From: an uncultured Eubacteriales bacterium
GTDB taxonomy: Bacteria; Bacillota; Clostridia; Oscillospirales; CAG-272
DNA length: 64,000 bases
Reading direction: 5' to 3'
Assembly: GCA_934394585.1 (NCBI GenBank)
Contig: CAKRQU010000003.1
Location: 1 to 64,000, forward strand
A program made the position numbers and the translations under genes. This document shows, one piece after another, positions 17,127 to 25,223 of the stretch. The notes beneath the pieces were generated by a model, which did not search any database, was not told the origin of the DNA, and was given only the letters and a program-made list of their open reading frames with translations. Numbering within the stretch: the first letter of the stretch is position 1; each line of letters opens with the position of its first letter.

Positions 17127-18497
17127 TCACAGTCTGTCAGACGTTAGTTTTCGGGTAAGCTTTACCACGCACTCCACATGACCCGTTCGCGGGAACATAT
17201 CGAGAGCGCGGAGCTTTGCCGGTACATAGCCCTTCTCCGCCAGCAGAGCACAGTCGCGCGCCGCCGTAGCGCTGTTGCACGAAACCATCACCACGCGCTC
17301 AGGCTGCATTCTCACTATAGCCTCTGTCACGTCGGCATTTATGCCCTTGCGCGGCGGATCGAGGATGATCACATCGGGGCGCACGCCGCGCTCCGAAAGC
17401 ATCAGCGCCGCTTTGCCTGCGTCGGCACAGAAAAATTCCGCATTGGCTATGCCGTTTTTCGCGGCGTTTTCGCGCGCGTTTTCCACAGCCTGCGGAATGA
17501 TTTCCGCGCCGTAGAGTTTTTTTACCTTACCCGAAAGAAAAAGTCCTATCGTGCCCGCGCCGCAATACAGATCGAGTATGGTTTCGCTCCCCGTCAGAGC
17601 CGCAAATTCGCCCGCGAGCGAATAAAGCCGCTCCGCGCCGTTTCTGTTTACCTGATAAAACGATAGCGGCGAAATATCAAATTTCAGCCCGCCGAGCGTG
17701 TCGCCTATCGTATTGCTACCCCACAGCGTGACGCATTCGTCGCCGAGAATTTCGTTTGTTTTTCTCGTATTTATGTTGAGTATTATTGATTTTATACAAG
17801 TGTTTAATTTAAGCAAATCGCTTATCAACGCTTGCTTTTCGGGAATATCCCTGCCGTTTGCGACGAGGCAGGCCATCACTTCCCCACTGCCTCTTCCGTC
17901 GCGGATATAGAGATGACGGAGCAGTCCTTTTCCGCTCGCTTCATCATAAACGGAAATATCGTTTTTATTTGCCCAAGCCTCGACGCATGAAATAATATCC
18001 CCGTAAAAAGGCGGCGTCAGCCTGCAATTTTCACACGAGATAAGCCTGTGCGAATGCTTGGAATAAAATCCGAAGAAAATGCCGTCGCCGCCTTTTCCGC
18101 ACGGGAGCTGCGCTTTATTGCGATAGCCTTCCTCTTCCGGCGAAGGAACTATCGCATCGCATCGGATATCAAGTCCGCCGATGCGGGCAAAATTTTCATC
18201 CACCCAGCGTTTTTTTATTTCCAGCTCCGCGCCGTATGAAATATGGCGGAATGTACATCCGCCGCATTTGCCGAAAGCATCGCAGTCCGCGGGTATCCTG
18301 TCGGGCGAGGGAGCTATTATCCTCTCGATTTTCGCATAGCCGTAATTTTTCAGTGCTTTCAGCACTTTTACTTCGCATACGTCGCCTGCGGCGCATGCGG
18401 GAACAAAAAGTACATAGCCGTCCGCTTTGCCTATACCCATACCTTCGCCTGTGATATCTGTTATTTCCACTGTGAGAATATCGTTTTTCTTCGGCAT
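17127..18497 (-). CDS. 23S rRNA (uracil-5-)-methyltransferase, RlmD/RlmCD type
   Basis: SAM-dependent m5U methyltransferase of the TrmA/RumA family. It has an N-terminal TRAM domain (VEITDITGEGMGIGK), then iron-sulfur cysteines in CDAFGKCGGC plus a later CENC, the SAM motif LDLYCGAGTIGLFL, and the catalytic loop VMVSCNSATAARD preceded by LDPPRKG. At 456 residues it is of normal length. I prefer the second ATG (18497), eight bases from GGAG, over the ATG two codons upstream. Which uracils are modified (747, 1939 or both, as in RlmCD of Gram-positives) cannot be told. It is first gene of the minus-strand run. Confidence 0.9.
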   Translation of the reverse strand: MPKKNDILTVEITDITGEGMGIGKADGYVLFVPACAAGDVCEVKVLKALKNYGYAKIERIIAPSPDRIPADCDAFGKCGGCTFRHISYGAELEIKKRWVDENFARIGGLDIRCDAIVPSPEEEGYRNKAQLPCGKGGDGIFFGFYSKHSHRLISCENCRLTPPFYGDIISCVEAWANKNDISVYDEASGKGLLRHLYIRDGRGSGEVMACLVANGRDIPEKQALISDLLKLNTCIKSIILNINTRKTNEILGDECVTLWGSNTIGDTLGGLKFDISPLSFYQVNRNGAERLYSLAGEFAALTGSETILDLYCGAGTIGLFLSGKVKKLYGAEIIPQAVENARENAAKNGIANAEFFCADAGKAALMLSERGVRPDVIILDPPRKGINADVTEAIVRMQPERVVMVSCNSATAARDCALLAEKGYVPAKLRALDMFPRTGHVECVVKLTRKLTSDRL

Positions 18498-18530
18498 TGT
18501 CATATCTCCGTTTTTTGTTTTAACTTATAT

Positions 18531-18559
18531 ATTTTAACGCAAATCAGCCGCAAAATCAA
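18531..18559 (-). promoter_or_regulatory. Promoter of the rlmD run
   Basis: Minus-strand TTGATT (18559-18554), 17-bp spacer, TAAAAT (18536-18531), 34 bases before the rlmD start. Both hexamers differ slightly from consensus. Confidence 0.55.
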
Positions 18560-18619
18560 GATTTCCCATACAAAAAGAAGTGAAATTGTAAAGTTTTATA
18601 TAAATTTTCAAAAATGTTA

Positions 18620-18648
18620 TTGAAAAAAACCGCATTATGGGTTATACT
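18620..18648 (+). promoter_or_regulatory. Promoter of yajC
   Basis: TTGAAA (18620-18625), 17-bp spacer, TATACT (18643-18648), with the expected transcription start about 25 nt before the yajC ATG. Confidence 0.7.
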
Positions 18649-18679
18649 TTACGGGTAATATAAAAATTCGGAGGTAAAA

Positions 18680-19096
18680 ATGAAATTTTTCATGTTTCTC
18701 GAAGAAACCGGTACCACTACCGGTACAAACGCAACCAAAAGTCTTTTGCCCACATTATTAATGATAGCCGTAGTGGCTCTTTTCTTCTATTTTGTTATGT
18801 ATCTCCCGCAGAAAAAGCAGGATAAGAAAAATAACGAGATGAAAAACAGCCTTTCCGTCGGCGATGAAGTTACCACCATCGGCGGCATAGTCGGCAGAGT
18901 AATAAGTGTGAAAGAAGACACATTCGTTCTCGAAACGACAAAGGACAGAACAAAGATCCGTTTCCTGCGCAGTGCGCTCCGCTCCATTGATGTCAAGGCT
19001 GACAGCGGTGACGAAGACACCGCAGCGGAAAATACCGATGCAAAAGTACTGCCCAAAGCAGAACTGAAGGATGCTCCCGATACGGAAAAGAAATAA
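18680..19096 (+). CDS. yajC: Preprotein translocase subunit YajC
   Basis: Single-spanning accessory subunit of the Sec translocon. A hydrophobic helix at about residues 22-45 (PTLLMIAVVALFFYFVMYL) is followed by the family signature PQKKQDKKNNEMKNSLSVGDEVTTIGGIVGRV. The acidic C-terminal tail (about residues 112-138) is longer than in many homologues. The start has a GGAGG box. The gene stands alone between its own promoter and terminator; tgt, its frequent neighbour, is 24 kb away. Confidence 0.95.
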   Translation: MKFFMFLEETGTTTGTNATKSLLPTLLMIAVVALFFYFVMYLPQKKQDKKNNEMKNSLSVGDEVTTIGGIVGRVISVKEDTFVLETTKDRTKIRFLRSALRSIDVKADSGDEDTAAENTDAKVLPKAELKDAPDTEKK

Positions 19097-19117
19097 TATT
19101 ATACTCATGTATAATAT

Positions 19118-19157
19118 AAATAAAAGCATTGCCGCGGCAATGCTTTTATTTGTTTTT
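19118..19157 (+). terminator. Intrinsic terminator after yajC
   Basis: A fully palindromic 34-nt hairpin (arms AAATAAAAGCATTGCC and its complement) followed by TGTTTTT, 21 nt after the yajC stop. Confidence 0.9.
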
Positions 19158-19450
19158 GCGGGGAAATATTTCTTTGCCCGAAGAAACAGGGCGTACTTTT
19201 CACTGACGAAAAGTACCAAAAGGCTCTTTTTTCTTTGTGCAAAGAAATCAGCAATGTGCGAAGCACGTTGCGCGGCTCCTTTGTGCAAGGGAATTAAGCA
19301 ATGTGCGCAGCACGTTGCTTGGCTTCGCCGAGAAAGGGTCAGAGCTCCCGACGAAGTCGGGTGAGGGATTGTTTTTCTTTTCAAAAGTTACTTTCTCCCC
19401 CGCGAGGGGACGAAGGTGTACTTTTGCGTGACCAAAAGTACCAAAAGTCA

Positions 19451-19893
19451 AAAAGAGGAACGCTTTCCTCTTTTGAACACCTTCTGTCGCCTCGCGGCGA
19501 CTCGTGCGAACATACTGCCCAGACAGTCCGACCATAGACTAAACCGGAAGTATGGTTCAGACCCCCACTTAACACAGACTTTAGTCTGTGCAAACTTAAG
19601 CTTTAGCCGCTCCAACTCGATGTCCGTCAAGTCTTGCTCGCTCCGTCGGAGTTTAGTCTATAGTGGGCAGTGTAGCTGAACTTTCGGCGTGGCACCACCC
19701 ACCCCGTCGAATCTGCTCGCTTTTTGCGGCGTACTTTGTTCGCACGCGCGGTATGGCTGATGATATGCGGAGAGATAGACAAAGGTTTTTTGCTTTTGCT
19801 ATATATAGCACATACTTGCCGCGCATTACTTCCCGCGGCTAACTCGACGGGGTGCGAGGTAGTTTGCAAAGGAGGGCGAGGAGCCTTCCTTTG
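19451..19893 (+). repeat. Dispersed structured element, copy B (443-bp core)
   Basis: Same length and orientation as copy A. The opening hairpin AAAAGAGGAA..TTCCTCTTTT is at 19451-19474 and the closing CAAAGGA..TCCTTTG at 19867-19893. The stem after the conserved CTTAACACAG reads CAGAC..GTCTG here, against CAGGC..GCCTG in copy A, a compensatory pair change. The remaining gap (19160-20127) consists of flanking modules: AAGTACCAAAAG blocks, CCCGAC-GAA-GTCGGG at 19347-19361, GCAATGTGCG..CACGTTGC blocks at 19250-19320, and GGGCGAC..GTCGCCC near 19998. It lies between the convergent yajC and vanY-like genes. Nothing here looks translated. Confidence 0.85.
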
Positions 19894-20127
19894 ATGACTT
19901 TTGGTACTTTTGGTCACGCAAAAGTACATATTCGTCCCCACTCGCTGGGGGAAAACTATCTTTGGGCGCTTTTATGAAAAGCGCGACCCCCGTTACGGGC
20001 GACCGCAGTCGCCCGCCCCCTCTTGGCAAAGAGTAACTTCTTTTTGGTACTTTTCTTCACAGAAAAGTACACCTTCGTTTCCTTCGTAAAGGAAAGTATC
20101 TTCTTTGCCCAAAGAAAAAACAAAACA

Positions 20128-20147
20128 CGGGCGGCAAGTGCCGCCCG
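20128..20147. terminator. Terminator between copy B and the VanY-type gene
   Basis: CGGGCGGC-AAGT-GCCGCCCG hairpin with A-rich and T-rich sides, 12 bases downstream of the carboxypeptidase stop on the minus strand. Confidence 0.75.
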
Positions 20148-20159
20148 CTTCTTTTTTTC

Positions 20160-21059
20160 TCATTTCTTCGCCCATACGATATATCCGCCCATATTGTCGG
20201 GGGAAACATATATTTCCCCGCACCGCACGGGCAGGTAAAGCAGTCCGTCATCTGGGATCTGGCGTGATATCACATATTCGCCGTATTCGTAAAAGGCGCC
20301 ATCATCGAAAATGCCGTAGTATTCCTCCAGTGTTATTCTCATCCGCCCGATTATTTCGGAATGCGGATAGCCCACATAACGCAGATGCCACGGTTCGTAA
20401 GTCACCATGGTGGTTTTTTTGCCGTAATGCGGATATCTCACTATAAAGCCGAATCTGCCGCAGTTTTCATCCGTCCATTTGCCGCCGCCGCTGAGTATGA
20501 ATCTGCGCTGACCGTAGCCGCTCGTTTTCACATCCACGGCAAATCCGCATTGATGCTCGCTCGTGCCAGCCGCCACGGCAACAGATGGCGAGCTGACATA
20601 CAGCGCCGCCTGCTCCTCATGCGTGCGAAATCCGCTCGTCACGATAAGATCATCGCCGCTTTCTTCCTTTGCCTTCGCGAAAAGCGCCGTGAGATTTTCA
20701 TAAGCCTCGCGGCAGAGCGTGCGCCCGTTTCCTATCTCGCAGAAATCTATGTTTTTCAGTTCGTCCTCTTCGAGCGGATATGTGGCATTCACCAGCCAGA
20801 GAGTATATTTCGGCTGCGCCGCGGTTTTTCCGCTCATCACATCGTCGCAGGTAAAAGCCTCGGTATATATTTCCGCCTCGGAAAGCAGATTTTTTTCACC
20901 GCGCTTCATATCGGAAGCGATTCCGTATATTTCGCATAATACTCTGCCGTACAGATCCTTTTTCAGACCGAACTGCACAAAAACGGCAATGGAGGCAAGC
21001 ACAATAAATACGGCAAGCAGGATGCAGAGTATTCTTCTGCCCCTCGTCATATTTTTCAT
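20160..21059 (-). CDS. VanY-type D-alanyl-D-alanine carboxypeptidase (M15B)
   Basis: Membrane-anchored zinc peptidase acting on peptidoglycan stem peptides outside the cell. An N-terminal helix (about residues 10-30, ILCILLAVFIVLASIAVFV) serves as signal anchor. The M15 domain shows SGFRTHEEQAALY, the zinc ligands in SEHQCGFAVD, and the catalytic and metal site EPWHLRYVG. The 299-residue length suits the family. Start ATG 21059 follows GGAAGGGGGCG. It is a single gene downstream of comF. Housekeeping wall trimming is more likely than glycopeptide resistance, because no van genes surround it. Confidence 0.9.
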   Translation of the reverse strand: MKNMTRGRRILCILLAVFIVLASIAVFVQFGLKKDLYGRVLCEIYGIASDMKRGEKNLLSEAEIYTEAFTCDDVMSGKTAAQPKYTLWLVNATYPLEEDELKNIDFCEIGNGRTLCREAYENLTALFAKAKEESGDDLIVTSGFRTHEEQAALYVSSPSVAVAAGTSEHQCGFAVDVKTSGYGQRRFILSGGGKWTDENCGRFGFIVRYPHYGKKTTMVTYEPWHLRYVGYPHSEIIGRMRITLEEYYGIFDDGAFYEYGEYVISRQIPDDGLLYLPVRCGEIYVSPDNMGGYIVWAKK

Positions 21060-21104
21060 ATATACGCCCCCTTCCCGAAAAAATCGGTTTATATATAAAT
21101 TGTA

Positions 21105-21842
21105 TCATATTTGCCCGTCGCTGTCAAGCGATGCGAAAGTTGTTTTTGCCGCCGTAGCCGCTATTATTTTCTTTGCGCCGGCAGAACGAAGCAGCGATAT
21201 GCAGCTTTCCAGCGTGCTTCCGCTCGTCACTACATCGTCGATTATTATGAAATTTCTGCCCGCGATATCCGTCCCCGCAAGAGCATAACTTTTAGCGGCA
21301 TTTTCCGTGCGTTTTCCGGCATCCGCCTTTTTCTGCGCACTGCCGCCGAGTCTTTTCAGCGTGCGCACGAGAGGAATGCCCAGCTCACGCGATATTTCCT
21401 TTGCCATCATCTTTGCCTGATCAAAACCGTAGCGGCGTATGTTTTTCCCGCTTCTCGGAACATAAGTCACGGCAAAGGAAGAAATATCATCGCTTCCCTT
21501 TGATATGAAAATAAGCCGCGCAAGCTCGCGTGCCAGCGCAGAAACGAGCCTTTTCTTTCCGGAATTTTTCAGCGCATATATAACTCGGCGCGAAAAATCG
21601 CCGTCATAGAAAAACAGATGCAGACATCTGAAATCCGTCTTTTTGCCGTGAGCAAAACAACGGCAATACTCGGGCGTCTGCCCGCAGTCCGAGCATTTTT
21701 CTTCTTTGAGCGCCGCATATTCTCTTTCGCATTTCGCGCAGAAAGCTCCGCTTTCCTCATCGGTGAGCACTTTGCCGCATACGGCGCATTTGCGCACGGC
21801 AAAAAGCCCGACCGCAAAATCAATCAAACTGTTCCAGCGCAT
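21105..21842 (-). CDS. ComF family phosphoribosyltransferase-like protein
   Basis: 245 residues. An N-terminal zinc-ribbon-like region with CAVCGKVL, CAKC and CSDC..CRC is followed by a phosphoribosyltransferase domain with the PRPP loop FIIIDDVVTSGSTLESC near residue 195. This is the ComFC/GntX family, needed for natural transformation in several bacteria. It overlaps the recD2 3' end by 23 nt, so the DNA-handling pair is co-translated. No other competence genes are in the window, so transformation is only a possibility. Confidence 0.85.
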   Translation of the reverse strand: MRWNSLIDFAVGLFAVRKCAVCGKVLTDEESGAFCAKCEREYAALKEEKCSDCGQTPEYCRCFAHGKKTDFRCLHLFFYDGDFSRRVIYALKNSGKKRLVSALARELARLIFISKGSDDISSFAVTYVPRSGKNIRRYGFDQAKMMAKEISRELGIPLVRTLKRLGGSAQKKADAGKRTENAAKSYALAGTDIAGRNFIIIDDVVTSGSTLESCISLLRSAGAKKIIAATAAKTTFASLDSDGQI

Positions 21843-24039
21843 ATCTCAGCCCCGTATATCTTTTAGTCTGCCTGTTGTTGTCCACCATGGCTTTTGCCAC
21901 TTCGCCGTCGCCCACGAGAATGACTATACTCTGCGCACGCGTTATCGCCGTATAGAGCAGATTTCTTGTCAGAAGCTTCGGCGTATAGCGATACAGCGGC
22001 ATTATCACTATGGGATATTCGCTGCCTTGGCTTTTGTGTACCGTTATCGCGTAGGCGAGCTCCAGCTCATCCAGCATGGTATAGTCGTATTCGCATATTT
22101 TTCCCTCGAAATCCACCGTGATAAAATCGCCGTTTTCGTCGATTTTCTTTATCACGCCGATATCACCGTTAAACATGCCGAAACCCTGCGTGCCGTTTTT
22201 ATTCCATTCTATATCGTAATTGTTTTTTATCTGCATCACCTTGTCGCCCTCGCGGAATATCATATCGCGCACTTTTTTCTCCGCTTTGCCTTTCGACGGC
22301 GGGTTTACAGCCTCCTGCAAGGAAGTATTGAGCGCATTTGTGCCCGCCGTGCCTTTGCGCGACGGCGTTATCACCTGTATTCCGCCGAAAACGGTGAGCC
22401 CGTACGATTTCGGCAGGCGTTTTCTGCAAAGCTCCGCTATCGTGGCGCAGGTCTGCGTATCGTCGCTCCTCGGAAGGAAAAAGAAATCTCCGCTTTTGCT
22501 TTCCAGATTCATATATTCGCCGTGATTTACCGCGTGCGCATTCGTCACTATCAGGCTTTCCTGCGCCTGGCGGAAAATGTGGTTCAGCTCCACCGTGGCA
22601 AAGCGGTCGCTTTTTATTATATCCTCGAAAACATGCCCCGCTCCCACAGGGGGAAGCTGATTCATATCGCCGATGAGTATCAGCCGCGCGCCGGGCTTTA
22701 TTGCCTTCAGCAAAGCCTGCGTCAGCATCAGGTCGAGCATGGAAGCCTCGTCTATGATTATCACGTCTTCTTCCAGCCTGTCGTTTTCGTTTTTGCGGAA
22801 ACGAAGCTCTTCCCCGTCGCCGTATTCCATTTCGAGCAGTCTGTGTATGGTTTTAGCTTCCTCTCCGGAACTCTGCGACATGCGTTTTGCCGCGCGTCCC
22901 GTGGGAGCGGCGAGCGCTATGCGAAGTCCCATCGCGTCGAAAACGCGGATTATCGCGCGCACCACCGTGGTTTTACCGGTGCCGGGTCCGCCCGTCAGCA
23001 CAAAAACACCGTTGCTCGACGCCTGACATATAGCGCGCTTCTGCAAAACGGCGTATTCTATTTCCGCCTCGCGTTCCGCCATCGCTATCAGCGGCAGAAC
23101 GTTTTCTTCGCCTATATTTTTTCCCACGCGGTCCAGCTCGCACAGCTTTTCCGAAATATATTTTTCCGCTTCATAGTAATTTCTCAGATAGACGCATTTC
23201 ATTCCGTCGCGCTTTACGCATACGGTTTCGCCGCGCGCACAGAGTGCCGCCGCTTCGTCCTCCGTTTCGTTTATGTCGCAGGCGAGCAGCCTGTTTGCCG
23301 TCACGCAGAGCTTGTCCAGCGGAAGAAAGGAATGTCCGTTTGCCGCGGCATTGTGCATGAGAACATATTTCAGTCCCATGGCTATACGCTCGGGCGCATT
23401 TTTCTTCATGCCGAGATCCTTTGCTATGGCATCTGCCTTTTCAAAACCAACGCCGTATATTTCCCCGCAGAGAATGTACGGATTCTGCTTTATGCGTTCC
23501 ACCGCACCGTTGCCCCATTTTTTGTATATGCGCGCCGCCGTGGAGGGACCGAAATATTCGCGGCAGAACATCATCACGTTTCTCATGCCGAATTGCTGCG
23601 CAAAAGAAGCGCTTATCTGCTCCGCCTTTTTCGGCGATATCCCGGGGATTTCCGTGAGCCACTGCGGATTATGCTCGATCACATCGAAGCTTTCCGCGCC
23701 GAATTGCGAAACTATCCTCTGCGCCGTCACTTTTCCTATGCCGCGTATCGCGCCCGAGGCGAGATATTTCAGTATGGCTGTTTCCGTGGCGGGCAATTGC
23801 TTTTCGTAAAATTCCACCTTGAACTGCCTGCCGAAAGAGGCATGGTTTACCCATGTGCCGAGTGCGGAAACGGTTTCGCCTTCCGAAAGGTACGGCATAT
23901 TGCCGACCAGCACGAAAAGCTCGTCGGAGGGCGTGAATATCTCGCATACCGTGTATCCGTTTTCTTCGTTCTGATATATTATTTTTTCCACGGAGCCTTC
24001 TATGTGCAAAAGCTCCTCTTTTTCTTTTTCAAAACCCAC
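21820..24039 (-). CDS. recD2: RecD2-type ATP-dependent 5'-3' DNA helicase
   Basis: SF1B helicase of 739 residues. The N-terminal OB-like segment is IEGSVEKIIYQNEENGYTVCEI. Helix-hairpin-helix repeats follow at about residues 75-140 (IRGIGKVTAQRIV, IPGISPKKAEQI). Then come Walker A TGGPGTGKTTVVRAI, VIIDEASML, GDMNQLPPVGAGHVF, and the C-terminal AYAITVHKSQGSEYP and LLYTAITRAQ. I choose the GTG at 24039: GAGG lies eight bases upstream and the gap to the preceding gene becomes 10 nt. The open frame runs to a TTG at 24090, which would overlap the upstream gene. RecBC partners are absent, as is usual for RecD2, which acts in repair and fork stability. Confidence 0.93.
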   Translation of the reverse strand: MGFEKEKEELLHIEGSVEKIIYQNEENGYTVCEIFTPSDELFVLVGNMPYLSEGETVSALGTWVNHASFGRQFKVEFYEKQLPATETAILKYLASGAIRGIGKVTAQRIVSQFGAESFDVIEHNPQWLTEIPGISPKKAEQISASFAQQFGMRNVMMFCREYFGPSTAARIYKKWGNGAVERIKQNPYILCGEIYGVGFEKADAIAKDLGMKKNAPERIAMGLKYVLMHNAAANGHSFLPLDKLCVTANRLLACDINETEDEAAALCARGETVCVKRDGMKCVYLRNYYEAEKYISEKLCELDRVGKNIGEENVLPLIAMAEREAEIEYAVLQKRAICQASSNGVFVLTGGPGTGKTTVVRAIIRVFDAMGLRIALAAPTGRAAKRMSQSSGEEAKTIHRLLEMEYGDGEELRFRKNENDRLEEDVIIIDEASMLDLMLTQALLKAIKPGARLILIGDMNQLPPVGAGHVFEDIIKSDRFATVELNHIFRQAQESLIVTNAHAVNHGEYMNLESKSGDFFFLPRSDDTQTCATIAELCRKRLPKSYGLTVFGGIQVITPSRKGTAGTNALNTSLQEAVNPPSKGKAEKKVRDMIFREGDKVMQIKNNYDIEWNKNGTQGFGMFNGDIGVIKKIDENGDFITVDFEGKICEYDYTMLDELELAYAITVHKSQGSEYPIVIMPLYRYTPKLLTRNLLYTAITRAQSIVILVGDGEVAKAMVDNNRQTKRYTGLRYALEQFD

Positions 24040-24049
24040 TTTTTCTTCC

Positions 24050-24370
24050 TCAAACAAGTCTGATACGTATATTCCCGTGCTTTTTCGCAAAACTCTGCGC
24101 TATATAAAGATTATCATCAAAATGCCTGTCGTCGCGCTCTATATTAATCACTATGGGAAAGCCCGCGCGCGGGCACGCAAATATACTGCATCTTATATAA
24201 TACTCCAGATTTTCGTAATTTGCAAATATTTCCACGCAATTTTCTTTAATTTTTACAAACTCGCTTTTTTCTATTTCGTTTTCCGCAAAAAAAGCCATCA
24301 TCGCATACAGAAAAAAGTACAATACGAGCGCTACAGCCAGCGCACACAAAACGGAAATTGCAATATTCAT
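24050..24370 (-). CDS. Small single-helix membrane protein, unknown
   Basis: 106 residues, not recognised. A strong N-terminal hydrophobic helix (NIAISVLCALAVALVLYFFL, residues 2-21) extends through YAMMAFF. A charged domain of about 75 residues follows, with NYENLEYYIRCSIFACPRAG and a FDDNLYIAQSFAKKHGN stretch. The start is placed at ATG 24370 after AAGAGG; the frame upstream to 24517 looks non-coding. It stands first in the minus-strand unit ahead of recD2 and divergent from rex. Confidence 0.55.
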   Translation of the reverse strand: MNIAISVLCALAVALVLYFFLYAMMAFFAENEIEKSEFVKIKENCVEIFANYENLEYYIRCSIFACPRAGFPIVINIERDDRHFDDNLYIAQSFAKKHGNIRIRLV

Positions 24371-24579
24371 GAAAAAAACCTCTTTTTTCTCTTTCCGATA
24401 TACCGTATTATATGAAAAGCGCATTTTTGCGTGCATCGGCTTTTTCGCACAAAGCGGGGAAAAATATTCGGTACCGGTTATATCGATATATACAATACCG
24501 ATATGTAAAATCGACAATTCCCAAAATATTTTTTATATTATATAATGTATACGGATAATAATATATTTCACGGAGGGCA

Positions 24580-25191
24580 ATGATGAAGCAAAACGAAATA
24601 TCGCGTGCCACCATGGGCAGGCTACCCGCTTATCTCGGCTGCGTAAAAGCTTTGCCGGAGGGCACGGGATACATATCCGCCACCGCCGTCGCCTCCGCGC
24701 TCGGTCTGGGCGAGGTCCAGGTGAGAAAGGATCTTTCCGTCGTATGCGGCGCGGGCAAACCGAAAACCGGATATGAAGTGGCAAAACTTCGCGAATCTCT
24801 GGAATCCGCGCTCGGAATGAACCGTGCCTGCGAGGCTGTGATAGTCGGCGCGGGCAGGCTCGGCTGTGCACTTCTCGGGTACGGCGGCTTTTCCGAATAC
24901 GGAATAACAATATCGCACGCTTTTGATACGGACAGCACAAAATATTCCGATGCCGTGCGTCCTCTTTCCGAGCTTCCCTCGTATTGCAGGATGCGTCAGA
25001 TAGAACTGGGCGTGATCACCGTGCCGCACGACGCCGCGCAGGAAACGGCGGATCTGCTGGTGAAAAGCGGCGTGCGCGCTATATGGAATTTTTCCTCGGC
25101 GCGGCTGAATGTACCGGACGGAGTGGATGTGCGCAACGAAAGTCTGGCGCTTTCTCTCGCGCAGCTCCGCCAGAAAGTAGAAAACCACTGA
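24580..25191 (+). CDS. rex: Redox-sensing transcriptional repressor Rex
   Basis: NADH-sensing repressor of fermentation genes. The N-terminal winged helix (residues about 5-75) contains YISATAVASALGLGEVQVRKDL. The Rossmann domain begins with VIVGAGRLGCALLGY near residue 87 and continues through GVITVPHDAAQETADLLV and AIWNFSS. At 203 residues it is slightly short (210-215 is usual). ATG 24580 follows CGGAGGG. Rex heads a plus-strand unit encoding AdhE and hydrogenases, classical Rex targets. I did not find a clean TTGTTAA-type Rex box in its upstream region, although TATAAT-like sequence lies at 24537-24546. Confidence 0.93.
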   Translation: MMKQNEISRATMGRLPAYLGCVKALPEGTGYISATAVASALGLGEVQVRKDLSVVCGAGKPKTGYEVAKLRESLESALGMNRACEAVIVGAGRLGCALLGYGGFSEYGITISHAFDTDSTKYSDAVRPLSELPSYCRMRQIELGVITVPHDAAQETADLLVKSGVRAIWNFSSARLNVPDGVDVRNESLALSLAQLRQKVENH

Positions 25192-25223
25192 AAAAATACG
25201 GCAAACGCCAAGGAGGAACCCAA

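Noticed and set aside
20160..21059. Vancomycin resistance determinant
   Set aside because: M15B carboxypeptidases are common housekeeping enzymes; no vanHAX or vanRS genes surround it.
21706..24063. A 785-codon ORF opposite recD2, and similar long ORFs opposite gpmI, adhE, mutS, the CapD-like gene and the CDF gene
   Set aside because: They are antisense to genes with complete motifs. The codon usage of this genome leaves few stops on the opposite strand.
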